64,000 nt of DNA from a bacterium (lineage in GTDB: Bacteria > Planctomycetota > Planctomycetia > Planctomycetales > Planctomycetaceae). Under the pieces are notes generated by a model. That model saw only the letters and a program-made list of their open reading frames with translations. It was not told where the DNA came from and ran no database searches. Both the position numbers and the translations under genes were made by a program. Shown in pieces: positions 1-8,383 of this stretch. The stretch is from the NCBI GenBank assembly GCA_016124895.1, contig WGMU01000033.1:1-64000 (forward strand), written 5' to 3'. Each line of letters starts with the position of its first letter. The first letter of the stretch is position 1.

Positions 1-419
1 GGGCGCATCAGGTCGATGAATGCTTCGATCTTCTTCTCCCGGCCGGAGATTTCAATCATCACGTGGCCGGCGCTGACGTCGACAATGCTGCCGCGGAAGA
101 TGTCGACAAGCTCGCGAATCTCACTTCGCTGCCCGCTTTCTGCTTTGACCTTGATCAGCATCAGATCGCGTTCAACGAATTCCTTGCCCGAAAAGTCAAT
201 GACCCGAGCGACTGTGACGATTTTTTCGAGTTGCTTGCGGACCTGATCGAGCACACGGTCGTCGCCGCTGACGACAAACGTGATTCGTGAGAACTCCGCG
301 TTTTCGGTCTCACCGACCGCGAGGCTCTCGATGTTGAACGCGCGCGAGGCGAGCATTCCGGAAATATGAGCCAGCACACCCGGCTGGTTGACAACAAGGG
401 CGGAAAGGATGTGTTTCAT
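1..419 (-). CDS. ilvN: acetolactate synthase small (regulatory) subunit, 3' end cut by window
   Basis: Regulatory subunit of acetohydroxyacid synthase, which binds valine and tunes the first common step of branched-chain amino-acid synthesis. The frame opens at an ATG at 417-419 and runs off the window after 139 residues. It starts MKHILSALVVNQPGVLAHIS, the characteristic N-terminal ACT domain of IlvN/IlvH, and continues with the NIESL and RITFVVSGDD-like segments. The second half (LMLIKVKAE, then RGSIVDVS) is the start of the C-terminal conserved domain. Full-length members are about 160-175 residues, so about 20-35 are missing. The large subunit is not directly upstream; the 450 bases before the start hold no gene. 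I found no branched-chain leader peptide there. Confidence 0.92.
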   Translation of the reverse strand, partial: MKHILSALVVNQPGVLAHISGMLASRAFNIESLAVGETENAEFSRITFVVSGDDRVLDQVRKQLEKIVTVARVIDFSGKEFVERDLMLIKVKAESGQRSEIRELVDIFRGSIVDVSAGHVMIEISGREKKIEAFIDLMR

Positions 420-872
420 AATCTGTCCAGACCAGCCGGAAACCGGCAGGCCAATCCCGATGGAACAAGCCTCTGAGTGCTACTGGATGGAACCGGATCC
501 CACCTGAAGCCCCGTGTCAGTGGCTGGAAGCGCCAGCGAATTCGAGCGGAGCCATCGAAACCGCGGAATTCTGAGGGGCGGAGAGTCTACCCCTGCCCGC
601 TCCCAGCTACAACGAACCCGGACAGCGACCGAACCGCTTTTGCTCGCCCGAATTCGACGAATCGGCAAATCATGGCGTCACACAGAACATCGCCGGCCGG
701 TATGGCAAGAACAGACCTCGGCCAGACAGAATCGGTCGTCGAATGCCAGTGTTTCCGCTTCTGGTTCCTGAGGTCAGTTGCCTGGTAAGGATCGGCGACG
801 GTCGAGATGATCCTGGCACTGCACCTGGCCACCAGACTCTGTGCAGAATTTCATGCAGAACGGAGTTGGCGA
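420..872. other. divergent intergenic region between ilvN and recO
   Basis: This 450-base stretch separates the minus-strand ilvN start from the plus-strand recO start, so promoters for both must lie here or in overlapping sequence. Several ORFs of 60-100 codons cross it on both strands, but they overlap each other and show no recognisable domain. I see no terminator-like hairpin with a T tract and no leader peptide rich in Leu, Ile or Val. Confidence 0.5.
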
Positions 873-1616
873 GTGAGTGCAGAGAAGACAGAGGCGGTCG
901 TTATCCGGCTGGCGGACTTCAGCAATACCAGCCGTGTCGTGACATTCTTTACTCGCGACTTCGGAAAGATTTCGGCCATCGCTAAGGGCGGGAAACGGCT
1001 CAAAGGACCGTTTGATACCGCTCTTGACCTGCTTTCGACGTCTCGCATAGTTTTCCTCCGCAAGTCCAGTTCCGCGCTGGACATCCTGACGGAAGCCAGT
1101 CTTCAGGAGCGGTTTCGGCCGGCTCCGGGCGACATGAATGGGTATTACGCCGGATGTTACGTCGCGGAACTGCTTGCGGGACTGACCGAGCCGTACGACC
1201 CTCATGTCGAGATGTTCGACGCGGCTGGAGAAGTTCTGGCCACCTTGTCACAGGGAGGTGATTTCCGACTGCCCGTGCTGACGTTTGAACTGCGGATGCT
1301 GCGGGAAATCGGACAGTTGCCTTCGCTGGATGAGTGCATCCACTGCGGTGCGGCCATCGAGTCGCATGGCAGCAGATCTTACTGGATGTCGCAGGGCGGA
1401 ATTCTCTGTCCGGACTGTCAGCAGGAGAATTACTCAGATCACCCGATTCAGGCCGGTACGGTCGCCATTCTGCGAGCCCTGTCTGCGGGTTCGGAGATTC
1501 CGTCGAGGATTTCGGCGTCGGACCGCCAGATTCGGGAACTGCGTCACACCATCACCTCAGCCGTCAGCACCATTCTTGGTCGCCGGCCGTCAACACTGCG
1601 ATTTCTTCGCTTTTGA
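873..1616 (+). CDS. recO: DNA repair protein RecO
   Basis: RecO is the recombination mediator that works with RecR (and RecF) to load RecA on SSB-coated DNA. The N-terminal OB fold is visible in the first 80 residues (AVVIRLADFSNTSRVVTFFT, then GKISAIAKGGKR). A four-cysteine zinc site follows (CIHCG near residue 156 and CPDC near residue 182). The C-terminus RPSTLRFL is also typical. The open frame extends upstream to 807, but the family starts directly before the OB fold, so I choose the GTG at 873, which has GGAG about 8 bases upstream. That gives 247 residues, the usual length. It is followed at short distance by two outer-membrane lipoprotein genes on the same strand. Confidence 0.93.
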   Translation: MSAEKTEAVVIRLADFSNTSRVVTFFTRDFGKISAIAKGGKRLKGPFDTALDLLSTSRIVFLRKSSSALDILTEASLQERFRPAPGDMNGYYAGCYVAELLAGLTEPYDPHVEMFDAAGEVLATLSQGGDFRLPVLTFELRMLREIGQLPSLDECIHCGAAIESHGSRSYWMSQGGILCPDCQQENYSDHPIQAGTVAILRALSAGSEIPSRISASDRQIRELRHTITSAVSTILGRRPSTLRFLRF

Positions 1617-1744
1617 TTTCCCGCCTCACCTCACTCCTTTCCTCAGCGAACAACCAGCCTCTCCTGTTACCGAACGGTCCAGAGCCTCGACTGCGACTGC
1701 CTCCTTTCGGTCCAGTTCGCTACTGCACAACGGCGGATTCACGG

Positions 1745-3265
1745 ATGACCGCTTACGTCTCTTTGCTTTATTCCCGACACGAACCGCCATCGCAGCGCGG
1801 CACAAAGTTGCCGTCACTCCCTGCGAGACTTACGTTCGCGTCGCTTGCAGTGCTGACGCTGAGCCTGCTGCCCGGCTGCATGTCCAGCCGCTGGCTGGCT
1901 GGCCGCGACAGCAGAATCGACGCATCCGCACTGAAGAAGGGCAGCGACGATAGCGATCTGCGAACCATCGAAGACGTCATCGGGCCTTTGCAGCGTCAGG
2001 CGCTGGCGAATACCGATCGCGGTGCGAAGTCAGAGGCGGACCGCAACGATAATGAAAAGCTGAAGGACGGTCTGCGGCTGTACGAAGCCAAACAGTACGT
2101 CGAAGCAGAGCGGGTTTTTGAAGGACTGATCAAGTCGCGAAATCCCAATAAGTTCTCGCTGTTCAAGAAGGACGAGAAGCGGCCGAAGTACGATCCGATC
2201 CGTGAAGAGGCGATGTATTTCCTCGCCGAGTCTCAGTACCAGCGCGAAGAACTCGCCAACGCGGCCGCGCGCTATCAGGGACTGATTAAGGATTACCCTT
2301 CAACACGCTATCTCGACGAATCGACGCGAAGGTTATTCGATATCTCCCGCCGCTGGCTGGGCGTCGAAGATTTTGCATCGACCAGCGAAGTTCAGCAGGT
2401 CAGCCTCGAAGACGGTGCCGAGAAGGGCCGGCTGTCGAATGTCGAGCCGAAGAAACGAGGCTTCTCGCTGTTCCCGAATCTGACTGACAAGTCACGCCCG
2501 GCGATGGACCTTGACGGTCATGCTCTGAAGAATCTCAAGACGATCTGGATGAACGACCCGTCCGGTCCGCTGGCCGACGACGCCATCATGCTCGCCGCGA
2601 CGCACTATTTGCGGAAGGGTTCCTATCGCGACGCCGACCGTCTGTTGACGATGCTCCGCGAACAGTTCCCGAAGAGTACTCACCTGCAGACTGCCTTCGT
2701 GCTGGGGTCACATGTCAAACTGATGTCCTATCAGGGTTCGCGATACGACGAGCAGCTTCTGACGGACGCGAAAGAGCTGAAGGAAAACACGCTGCGGCTG
2801 TTCCCCGACATTGCCGAAGCGGATCGCATTCGCAGCGAGTTGAAAGTAATTCATGACGCGGAAGCCCGTCGCGACTGGCAGACCGTTCTGTTTTACGAGA
2901 AGAAGAGAAACGACAAGGCAGTCGCCGTCTACTGCCAGGAAGTCATGAAGAACTTCCCGGATACGAAGTACGCCGACCTGGCACGGCAGAAACTCGCGGC
3001 ACTGCGTGGTACGGAAATCGCCGCTGCTGGAGCTTCCTCGAAGCCCGCTGACCGGGCGATCGTCCCGTTCCAGAGTCAGCCGGAAACGGGGACTGGCCGC
3101 GTCCGCATCGATGATTCAACCCCGGCACTGCAACCCGTGCCGCAGAACTCTGGTCCGAAACCCGGCGATGGGCCGGTGTTTGAGCCCGATGGGCCGATCT
3201 TTGACGACGATGCCGCACCATCTCAGTCAGCCGAGGTTCAACCGGCTGGACGCGTAAGGTTGTAA
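1745..3265 (+). CDS. tetratricopeptide-type lipoprotein, BamD-like
   Basis: A 506-residue predicted lipoprotein, probably anchored in the outer membrane and facing the periplasm. The start at ATG 1745 gives an N-terminal hydrophobic segment ending in a lipobox, SLLPGC, with the acylated cysteine at residue 45. The body has two stretches of TPR-like helices (REEAMYFLAESQYQREELAN; DAIMLAATHYLRKGSYRDA), as in outer-membrane assembly lipoproteins of the BamD/YfiO type. The C-terminal 80 residues are Pro/Asp-rich and probably disordered. It is about twice the length of proteobacterial BamD, which is why I do not give a gene name. The next gene, an LptE-like lipoprotein, starts 55 bases downstream, so the two may be cotranscribed and serve outer-membrane assembly. 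Confidence 0.75.
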   Translation: MTAYVSLLYSRHEPPSQRGTKLPSLPARLTFASLAVLTLSLLPGCMSSRWLAGRDSRIDASALKKGSDDSDLRTIEDVIGPLQRQALANTDRGAKSEADRNDNEKLKDGLRLYEAKQYVEAERVFEGLIKSRNPNKFSLFKKDEKRPKYDPIREEAMYFLAESQYQREELANAAARYQGLIKDYPSTRYLDESTRRLFDISRRWLGVEDFASTSEVQQVSLEDGAEKGRLSNVEPKKRGFSLFPNLTDKSRPAMDLDGHALKNLKTIWMNDPSGPLADDAIMLAATHYLRKGSYRDADRLLTMLREQFPKSTHLQTAFVLGSHVKLMSYQGSRYDEQLLTDAKELKENTLRLFPDIAEADRIRSELKVIHDAEARRDWQTVLFYEKKRNDKAVAVYCQEVMKNFPDTKYADLARQKLAALRGTEIAAAGASSKPADRAIVPFQSQPETGTGRVRIDDSTPALQPVPQNSGPKPGDGPVFEPDGPIFDDDAAPSQSAEVQPAGRVRL

Positions 3266-3320
3266 TCACCAACGCTACTTTCGACGGAACACTGACTTGC
3301 AGACCTCGACAGAGCACAGG

Positions 3321-3917
3321 ATGACGACAGTCGCAGCCGCTCGGGCGGCCCGCGCTGGACTCATGGTGCCGCTCCCGGTCGAGAGGCAGATTCGGCGAAC
3401 CAGCGTCTCGAATTGCCTCGCTGGATTGCTCATCGCAGTCGTGACGCTGTCCGGCTGCGGCTATATGGTCGGTCCCTCACACGACCTGCAGATTACGACC
3501 ATCGAAGTGCCCACGTTTCGGAACGACTCCTTTCGCCGAGGGCTCGAACAGATTCTGACCGAGGCCGTTCAGAAGGAAGTTCAGCAGCGCACCGCGATGC
3601 GGCTTGTCCGAGGTCCGGGTGCTCAAACGCGGCTGACAGGTCGGATCGTCGACGTCAGGAAAAATGTCCTGGGAGAAAATCGCTTTGACGATCCGCGGGA
3701 ACTGCAGCTTTCTCTGATTGTCGAAGTCACCTGGGAGGATCTGCGGAACGGGCAGGTCATCTCACAGCAGTCGATTCCGGTCGATGCCGACGCCGTTTCT
3801 CTGTATGCCCAGACTGACTTTGCACCGGAAGTCGGACAGTCAATGGCGACCGCCGTGCAGCAGGCTGTGCAACTGACGGCTCGCCGGATCGTCGACATGA
3901 TGGACGCTCCCTGGTAA
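3321..3917 (+). CDS. LptE-like LPS-assembly lipoprotein
   Basis: A 198-residue predicted lipoprotein of the LptE (RlpB) family, which plugs the LptD barrel during lipopolysaccharide transport. The signal segment ends in the lipobox VTLSGCGYM. The family signature follows: an N-terminal strand (LQITTIEVPTFRNDSFRRGL), then a helix ending in EAVQKEVQQRT, then the RLTGRIVDV strand and a C-terminal helix with AVQLTARRIVDMM. I chose the ATG at 3321; a TTG at 3297 would add eight residues. It lies right after the TPR lipoprotein on the same strand. Planctomycetes encode LPS-type envelope genes, so the role is plausible but inferred from family. Confidence 0.75.
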   Translation: MTTVAAARAARAGLMVPLPVERQIRRTSVSNCLAGLLIAVVTLSGCGYMVGPSHDLQITTIEVPTFRNDSFRRGLEQILTEAVQKEVQQRTAMRLVRGPGAQTRLTGRIVDVRKNVLGENRFDDPRELQLSLIVEVTWEDLRNGQVISQQSIPVDADAVSLYAQTDFAPEVGQSMATAVQQAVQLTARRIVDMMDAPW

Positions 3918-4011
3918 GACGAGCGCCGGTCCGGGATTCTCAACGGTCATGAGCATAGAACTGCTGGCGCGGCGGTTCAGCGTTTATGGCAAAATGACTG
4001 CGTGCTGATCG

Positions 4012-4950
4012 CTACCGATGCCGCAGCCGAGCATGAACGACGCGCCGGTCAAAGGGACGAAAGCCCAATTGCTCATACAGTTGCAGGGCCGGCGCATTCC
4101 TCGCATCAACGGCGAGTACTAGTTCGAGCGCTCCCGCCTGTTTCGCTCGACGCAACCCATCACTCAGAATGGTCTGTCCAAGTCCTCGTCCGCGAGCCTC
4201 GCTGGCGACACCAAAATACACCACTTCCCAGACCTGCTCAGCGGGATGTTCAGCCAGCAGCAGCACGCCGACGTCAGCTCCGCTATGCGAAAACAGCAGC
4301 CAGCGGTCGGCAGAAAACTCGCCCGCGAGTCTGTGACCATCGAGTGCCTCGCAGCCGGATCGGCAACCATTCAGTTCCGGGCAATCAAGCGTGCCTTGCC
4401 AGGTTCGTTCAAGGACGTCGGCGAAACGCTCCCGGTTGATCGCTTCGTCATACGGCTCGATAACCACAGCAGGACGACGGGTTTCCGCAGGAAGTGGTTG
4501 ATTGAGTGATCTCGCCAGAAACTTCAGTTCGGTGAGTCGTGGAAATCCGGCCGCGGCAAGTTCGCGGGACGCGACGACATCTTGCGGCGTCAGCAGGCAC
4601 TGAGCGATCCAGCAGCCGGACTGCTCCACGAGATCGACAGCCTGCCGGTAAAGCAAACGTCTCAATTCAGCCGCGTCACGAGCGTCGAGCCCGGAGACAG
4701 TGGCGGCGGGCCAGAAGTTGATGGTGCCGTCCGATTGCGTTGCGATGGTGAGCACTGCAACGGTTTGGCCCTCGTGGTCAATCGACAGCGACTCATCGAG
4801 CAATAGTCGTTGCTGTGCGTGAGACTCAAGCAGTTGTGAGATCTGCTCCGCCCGCTCTTCAACGCCGAGGGAGCCGAACTGAATCTGCAGGCGTCGCTGC
4901 CACTCAGCAGCGGAAAGAGAAGAACTCTGCTGTCCGGTCTTGCCACTCAT
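4012..4950 (-). CDS. GNAT-family N-acetyltransferase
   Basis: A 312-residue protein with a C-terminal Gcn5-related acetyltransferase domain. The acetyl-CoA-binding motif A is VYFGVASEARGRGLGQTILS, followed by LELVLAVDARNAPALQLYEQ and the final strand GFRPFDRRVVHARL. The first 150 residues may be a second, degenerate GNAT fold (GCWIAQCLL, ELAAAGFPRL), as in tandem enzymes such as mycothiol synthase; the substrate cannot be inferred. The start is fixed by a 4-base ATGA overlap with the stop of the FmdB-like gene upstream, suggesting translational coupling. The open frame extends 18 codons further upstream but would overlap that gene heavily. Confidence 0.8.
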   Translation of the reverse strand: MSGKTGQQSSSLSAAEWQRRLQIQFGSLGVEERAEQISQLLESHAQQRLLLDESLSIDHEGQTVAVLTIATQSDGTINFWPAATVSGLDARDAAELRRLLYRQAVDLVEQSGCWIAQCLLTPQDVVASRELAAAGFPRLTELKFLARSLNQPLPAETRRPAVVIEPYDEAINRERFADVLERTWQGTLDCPELNGCRSGCEALDGHRLAGEFSADRWLLFSHSGADVGVLLLAEHPAEQVWEVVYFGVASEARGRGLGQTILSDGLRRAKQAGALELVLAVDARNAPALQLYEQLGFRPFDRRVVHARLRHR

Positions 4951-5174
4951 CCCGGCAACCGGCAGCAGCCGGGACCGCAGGGGCCAGCGTTGGGTGGAGG
5001 ACACGAACCCGTCAGCGGCAACGAACTACTGCTCATCACGGGAGCCGCTGGAGCACTGAACAGTTTTGAGACGTCGGAGGCTCCACATTCCGGACATACC
5101 GGCTGTTCACCGCGACGGACCAGTGTCTCGAACTCCCGACTGCAGCTTGCACAGACGTATTCAAAAATCGGCAT
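4947..5174 (-). CDS. FmdB-family zinc-ribbon protein
   Basis: A 75-residue protein with the standard FmdB-type regulator start MPIFEYVCASCSREFE. The zinc ribbon uses CASC near residue 8 and CPEC near residue 29, and the SDVSKLFSAPA segment that follows is also family-typical. The C-terminus is rich in Cys, Gly and Pro (CPPPNAGPCGPGCC), common in this family and possibly a second metal site. The function of the family is not firmly known. It overlaps the downstream GNAT gene by ATGA. The frame is open 20 codons upstream of the chosen ATG, but MPIFEY is the conserved N-terminus. Confidence 0.88.
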   Translation of the reverse strand: MPIFEYVCASCSREFETLVRRGEQPVCPECGASDVSKLFSAPAAPVMSSSSLPLTGSCPPPNAGPCGPGCCRLPG

Positions 5175-5259
5175 CGTCGTCACCGGCGAAAGAACGGGGA
5201 TTATGGATTCTGAACGGCGGCTCGGGGCAACCATGCACTAAGCGTACATATGAATGAAA

Positions 5260-5805
5260 TCACAGCGAACCACGTCGCCCTGGATGCTGCCACGCCGCAG
5301 AATCGTCGGGCAGAACTTCGAGAATCTGCCACGAGGAATCGAAATAAACCGGTTCAAAACCGCGTGGAAGTCCCTGTCGCTGTTCCGCTGGTGTGGCCAC
5401 AGACTTCGTCGATACATCGCTGACTGCGATGGACGGCAGTACTTCGTCTCCAGTCGATTGCTGACGGAGATGATCAGGCAGCATCGCAACCAGGAACGTC
5501 AATGCGGCGACGGAAATCATCCCGATGGTTCGGAAGGCGCCCCCCAGTCGCTTCCCAGTGGAAGAGCCAGCTTCATCCGACTGTGCGATGCGAGCTTCCA
5601 GCTTCGGCCAGACACTGTCGCGTCTCGCCTGCAGCGTTGCCGCATTGAATGAAACAAGCACGTCGGAGCTGCTTAGAAGCGCTTCAACGTGCTGTTGGCA
5701 GTCGGAGCAGTTGTTGACGTGCTCTCTAACTGATTCTGCTTCCGCCTGGCTGAGATCATTGCCGACCCACAGGGCGATCATCTCACGGGCAAATCTGCAG
5801 TTCAT
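5260..5805 (-). CDS. anti-sigma factor with N-terminal zinc finger
   Basis: A 181-residue membrane protein of the zinc anti-sigma type. The N-terminal cytoplasmic domain has the HxxxCxxC motif (HVNNCSDCQQH, residues 28-38) preceded by a cysteine in MNCRF. One hydrophobic segment follows near residues 90-110 (TIGMISVAALTFLVAML). The C-terminal 70 residues would lie outside the membrane and show no known domain. Its start overlaps the stop of the ECF sigma gene by ATGA, the normal arrangement of a sigma factor followed by its anti-sigma. It is inferred to hold that sigma factor at the membrane until an envelope signal releases it. Confidence 0.85.
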   Translation of the reverse strand: MNCRFAREMIALWVGNDLSQAEAESVREHVNNCSDCQQHVEALLSSSDVLVSFNAATLQARRDSVWPKLEARIAQSDEAGSSTGKRLGGAFRTIGMISVAALTFLVAMLPDHLRQQSTGDEVLPSIAVSDVSTKSVATPAEQRQGLPRGFEPVYFDSSWQILEVLPDDSAAWQHPGRRGSL

Positions 5806-6470
5806 TTCTGACAGGCCTCTGATTCGGATACGACGCCTTCGCGGCTCAGCCGCGCTGTCCACAACTTCTGAAACTTAGATCGGGCTTCGGCAAGCCGCCA
5901 CCGAATCGTGGCTTCCTTCCGTTTCAGAATTGCAGCAATCTCCGACGTCGAGAAGTTTTCCAGGTCACGCAGGATTAGAACTGTCCTGTACTTTTCAGGA
6001 ATCTGCTCCAGGACCAGCCGTACTTCCTGGGACAGATCGATCTCATCGCGAGGGTCCGGCGTCCCCGGTTCCAGGCAGCGAGTGTCCTCACGCTGCGTCT
6101 GACTGAACAGCGACCAGCGAATCCGTCGCTGCGTCTTCCGCAGATAATCAAGCGTCATATTGACGCCAATCTGAAACAGCCACGGGCCGAATCTGCGGGA
6201 GGGATCGAAAAGTTCCAGCCGCCGAAACACTCTGAGGAATACGTCCTGAGCGATGTCTTCGATGGTTTCCTGGTCGTTGATAAATCGAGAAATCACGCGC
6301 ATCAGCCGGCCCTCGTACCGCTGCACCAGTTCTCCAAACGCAGAACTATTGCCGTCGCGTGCGAGTTCCACGAGGCATGAATCGCTGAATCCCTCAAATT
6401 CCCGACTGGCCGTATCCAGAATCGGGCCGCTGGAGCGGGATTCGATCTGAGCTGTCAATGTACTGGCCAT
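5802..6470 (-). CDS. RNA polymerase sigma factor, ECF (sigma-70) family
   Basis: A 222-residue extracytoplasmic-function sigma factor. Region 2 spans about residues 40-110 (FGELVQRYEGRLMRVISRFI, then DIAQDVFLRVFR and the promoter-melting segment RRFGPWLFQIGVNMTLDYLR). Region 4 is near residues 150-205 (LEQIPEKYRTVLILRDLENF, then SEIAAILKRKEATIRWRLAEAR). Regions 1.2 and 3 are absent, as expected. The gene is directly followed by, and overlaps, an anti-sigma gene with a zinc finger. Its own promoter must lie in the 530-base upstream gap; I could not assign an autoregulatory ECF-type -35/-10 pair with confidence. Confidence 0.93.
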   Translation of the reverse strand: MASTLTAQIESRSSGPILDTASREFEGFSDSCLVELARDGNSSAFGELVQRYEGRLMRVISRFINDQETIEDIAQDVFLRVFRRLELFDPSRRFGPWLFQIGVNMTLDYLRKTQRRIRWSLFSQTQREDTRCLEPGTPDPRDEIDLSQEVRLVLEQIPEKYRTVLILRDLENFSTSEIAAILKRKEATIRWRLAEARSKFQKLWTARLSREGVVSESEACQK

Positions 6471-6999
6471 AGCTGCGTCCCTGATTTGGACCCATCCGAA
6501 CTTCGTTACGCCTGAAGCCTTTAAAGCATTTGCAGGTCGTTCGAAGATCTGACGGTCCGGTGGTGTTAGACCTTACCTGGTTTCCCTCGACCGTCCTCAG
6601 GACAGCCGCCGCGTTGTCGAGCAACGGTAAAAGCAAACAACGGACCAATCCTCGAAACACCAGACCACAGCGACTTCACTTCCCCGTCCAAGTCCAACTG
6701 AATAGACGTTAAACCTCTCCCGGATTCTACGATCACGATCTCAAATGTCTGGACAGGACAGCAAGACAGACACGTAACTTCTTAAGATATCAGCGGTTAG
6801 AGAGAAAACAGAGAATCTGTTTTGAATTCCACTGGAATTCTTCGTCGAATTTCGACGGCAACTGTGCTGGCGTTTCGATCCCGATGCAATTCCTGCAAAA
6901 CGTTGCCCGCAGTCAGAATGAGACAGCAGCTTCCACATCTGAATGGACTCAGACTGACGTCAGACTGATTTATCGCCTCCCCCCCTGTGGCCTTTTGAA
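6471..6999. other. 529-base intergenic region upstream of the ECF sigma gene
   Basis: Separates the ECF sigma start from the 3' end of aroF, both on the minus strand. It is lower in GC than its surroundings, with AT-rich stretches near 6775-6850. The 60-90-codon ORFs crossing it are overlapping and lack domains. I see no clear intrinsic terminator for aroF and no RNA gene. The sigma promoter presumably lies near 6471-6600. Confidence 0.4.
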
Positions 7000-8016
7000 T
7001 CAGTGAAGCTGCCGATCGAGAGCTGCCGCGACTTTTCGGCATTGCGCCATGGCGTCTGCAAAAGCACCTGGCGTCAGCGATTGCGGACCGTCACTCATTG
7101 CCTTCGACGGATCGGGATGAACCTCAATAATCAGACCGTCGCAACCAGCGGCGACCGCGGCCGTACACATCGGAGCAACCAGTGGGGCGTGCCCCGTCCC
7201 ATGACTCGGATCGATGATCACAGGCAGATGCGTCTTCTGGTGCAGATACGGCACCGACGCCAGCGGCAGGGTGAATCGCGTGTGAGACTCGAACGTCCGG
7301 ACACCACGCTCACAGAGCATCACATTCTGGTTGCCCTGATCGAGGATGTACTCCGCCGCCAGCAGAAACTCATCTATCGTCGCCGCCATGCCGCGTTTGA
7401 GCAGCACGGCTTTGCGGGTTTCCCCGACTGCCTGCAGCAGGTTGTAGTTCTGCATGTTTCGAGCGCCGATCTGCAGCACGTCAGCGTAGGCCGCAACGAG
7501 ATCAACGTCCTGTGGTGACATGACTTCGGTAACGACGATCAATCCCGTTTCCTCGCGAGCCGCGGCGAGGAGTTGCAGTCCGACTTCTTTCAAACCCTGG
7601 AAGGCGTATGGACTGGTGCGTGGCTTGAAGGCTCCGCCCCGGAGTGCCGTCGCTCCGGCCTGTTTGACCAGCCGCGCCGTCTCCATGATCTGCTCTTCAC
7701 TTTCGACCGAGCATGGCCCGGCGATGATGCCAATATTCGGGCCGCCGGCGGCGAACAGGCCCAGTTCGATGATTGTCGGCTCGGGTTTCGTTTCGCGGCT
7801 CGCGACCTTGTAGGGAGCGAGAATCGGCAGGACCTGGTCGACTTCGGCGCAGGCTTCCAGCGTTTCTTTCTCACCGTTCCGTTTATCACCGATGGCAGCA
7901 ATCACGGTTCGTTCGGTGCCGACAATGACGTGCGCTTTCAGGCCAAGTTCTTCGACACGGCGCGCCATGCGCTCAATCATCTCCTGCGTCGCAAGAGGTT
8001 TCAGAACAACAATCAT
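7000..8016 (-). CDS. aroF: 3-deoxy-7-phosphoheptulonate (DAHP) synthase, AroF type
   Basis: First enzyme of the shikimate pathway: phosphoenolpyruvate plus erythrose 4-phosphate gives DAHP. The 338 residues have an N-terminal ACT/ferredoxin-like regulatory domain of about 70 residues ([20 protein letters not shown]), then the TIM barrel. Active-site segments visible are [53 protein letters not shown] and [10 protein letters not shown]. This is the AroAI-beta/KDO8PS-like subclass, in which the extra domain mediates feedback inhibition. The expression signal is striking: a leader peptide with a run of Trp, Phe and Tyr codons and an attenuator lie 77-251 bases upstream (see separate entries), so transcription is probably set by charged aromatic tRNA. 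Confidence 0.95.
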   Translation of the reverse strand: MIVVLKPLATQEMIERMARRVEELGLKAHVIVGTERTVIAAIGDKRNGEKETLEACAEVDQVLPILAPYKVASRETKPEPTIIELGLFAAGGPNIGIIAGPCSVESEEQIMETARLVKQAGATALRGGAFKPRTSPYAFQGLKEVGLQLLAAAREETGLIVVTEVMSPQDVDLVAAYADVLQIGARNMQNYNLLQAVGETRKAVLLKRGMAATIDEFLLAAEYILDQGNQNVMLCERGVRTFESHTRFTLPLASVPYLHQKTHLPVIIDPSHGTGHAPLVAPMCTAAVAAGCDGLIIEVHPDPSKAMSDGPQSLTPGAFADAMAQCRKVAAALDRQLH

Positions 8017-8080
8017 GAGAGTCTCCAGTCAGTGGTAGTTGTGCGTTTCCGGATAAGCAAACCGCAGTCACGGATGTGTC

Positions 8081-8120
8081 AAAATGAAAAAAGCCCTGAA
8101 GTCCGGCAGGACTTCAGGGC
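8081..8120 (-). terminator. intrinsic terminator of the aroF attenuator (regions 3 and 4)
   Basis: A perfect 12-bp inverted repeat, GCCCTGAAGTCC at 8093-8104 and its complement at 8109-8120, with a GGCA loop. Reading on the minus strand the hairpin is followed at once by TTTTTTCATTTT (8092-8081), the form of a Rho-independent terminator. It stands 30 bases after the stop of an aromatic leader peptide and about 77 bases before the aroF start, so it should stop transcription into aroF rather than end the ClC gene, whose stop is 264 bases upstream. Its 5' arm (8109-8120) is also complementary to the leader-peptide segment 8164-8175. Confidence 0.85.
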
Positions 8121-8247
8121 TGAGTGTCTGAATCGGTTTTCTGAGCAAAGTCAGACCAGACGCACCCCGAAGTCCCGCATGGGAAAGCCATAAAAATAAA
8201 ACCACCAGCCACCGAAACTCGGCGACTGCTGGCAGGCTTTCAGGGTG
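8093..8247 (-). promoter_or_regulatory. aromatic amino-acid transcription attenuator of aroF (regions 1-4)
   Basis: Four mutually pairing segments can be read on the minus strand. Region 1, 8247-8235 (CACCCUGAAAGCC), pairs with region 2, nine continuous pairs then two more after a 2x2 mismatch. Region 2, 8175-8164 (GGACUUCGGGGU), pairs over all 12 bases with region 3, 8120-8109 (GCCCUGAAGUCC), counting two G-U pairs. Region 3 pairs perfectly with region 4, 8104-8093, forming the terminator. Region 2 lies three to seven codons after the WWFYFYGF run of the leader peptide. A ribosome stalled on those codons would leave region 2 free to form the 2:3 antiterminator. A ribosome reaching the stop codon would cover region 2 and allow the terminator. 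This is classical trp/phe-type logic; the pairings are seen, the mechanism is inferred. Confidence 0.82.
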
Positions 8248-8267
8248 CTGGAGACCAAAGCGGACAT
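8151..8267 (-). CDS. aromatic-rich leader peptide of aroF (38 aa)
   Basis: A 38-codon ORF from ATG at 8265-8267 to TGA at 8151-8153. Residues 18-28 read FGGWWFYFYGF: eight of eleven are aromatic, with two tandem Trp codons, then Phe-Tyr-Phe-Tyr. This is the hallmark of a regulatory leader peptide, and the downstream gene makes the common precursor of exactly these three amino acids. A stop codon lies a few codons upstream in frame with no other ATG between, so the start is well defined. There is no strong Shine-Dalgarno sequence. The peptide itself is probably not functional after synthesis. It lies between the ClC gene and aroF and its 3' codons 31-35 form the antiterminator strand. Confidence 0.85.
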   Translation of the reverse strand: MSALVSSTLKACQQSPSFGGWWFYFYGFPMRDFGVRLV

Positions 8268-8294
8268 TCTGAACGTTGCTCGTCTGAATCAAAC

Positions 8295-8333
8295 TGTCAA
8301 AGCGGGACGGAGTGTACGGCTCGACGTCGTATG
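8295..8333 (-). promoter_or_regulatory. possible promoter for the aroF leader
   Basis: On the minus strand TTGCTT (ending near 8334) is followed after 17 bases by TACACT (8316-8311), which would start a transcript about 35-40 bases before the leader ATG. A perfect TTGACA also occurs at 8300-8295, but the hexamer 17 bases on, AACGTT, is a poor -10 and would place the start at the leader ATG itself. Neither is convincing; the placement upstream of the leader is what the attenuator needs. Confidence 0.25.
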
Positions 8334-8383
8334 AAGCAACGTTAAACCTCGCAGCTTATTAAGCAACACGATACTGAAGCTCC

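Noticed and set aside
420-800. Search for a branched-chain leader peptide and attenuator before ilvN
   Set aside because: No short ORF with clustered Leu, Ile or Val codons and no hairpin with a T tract was found.
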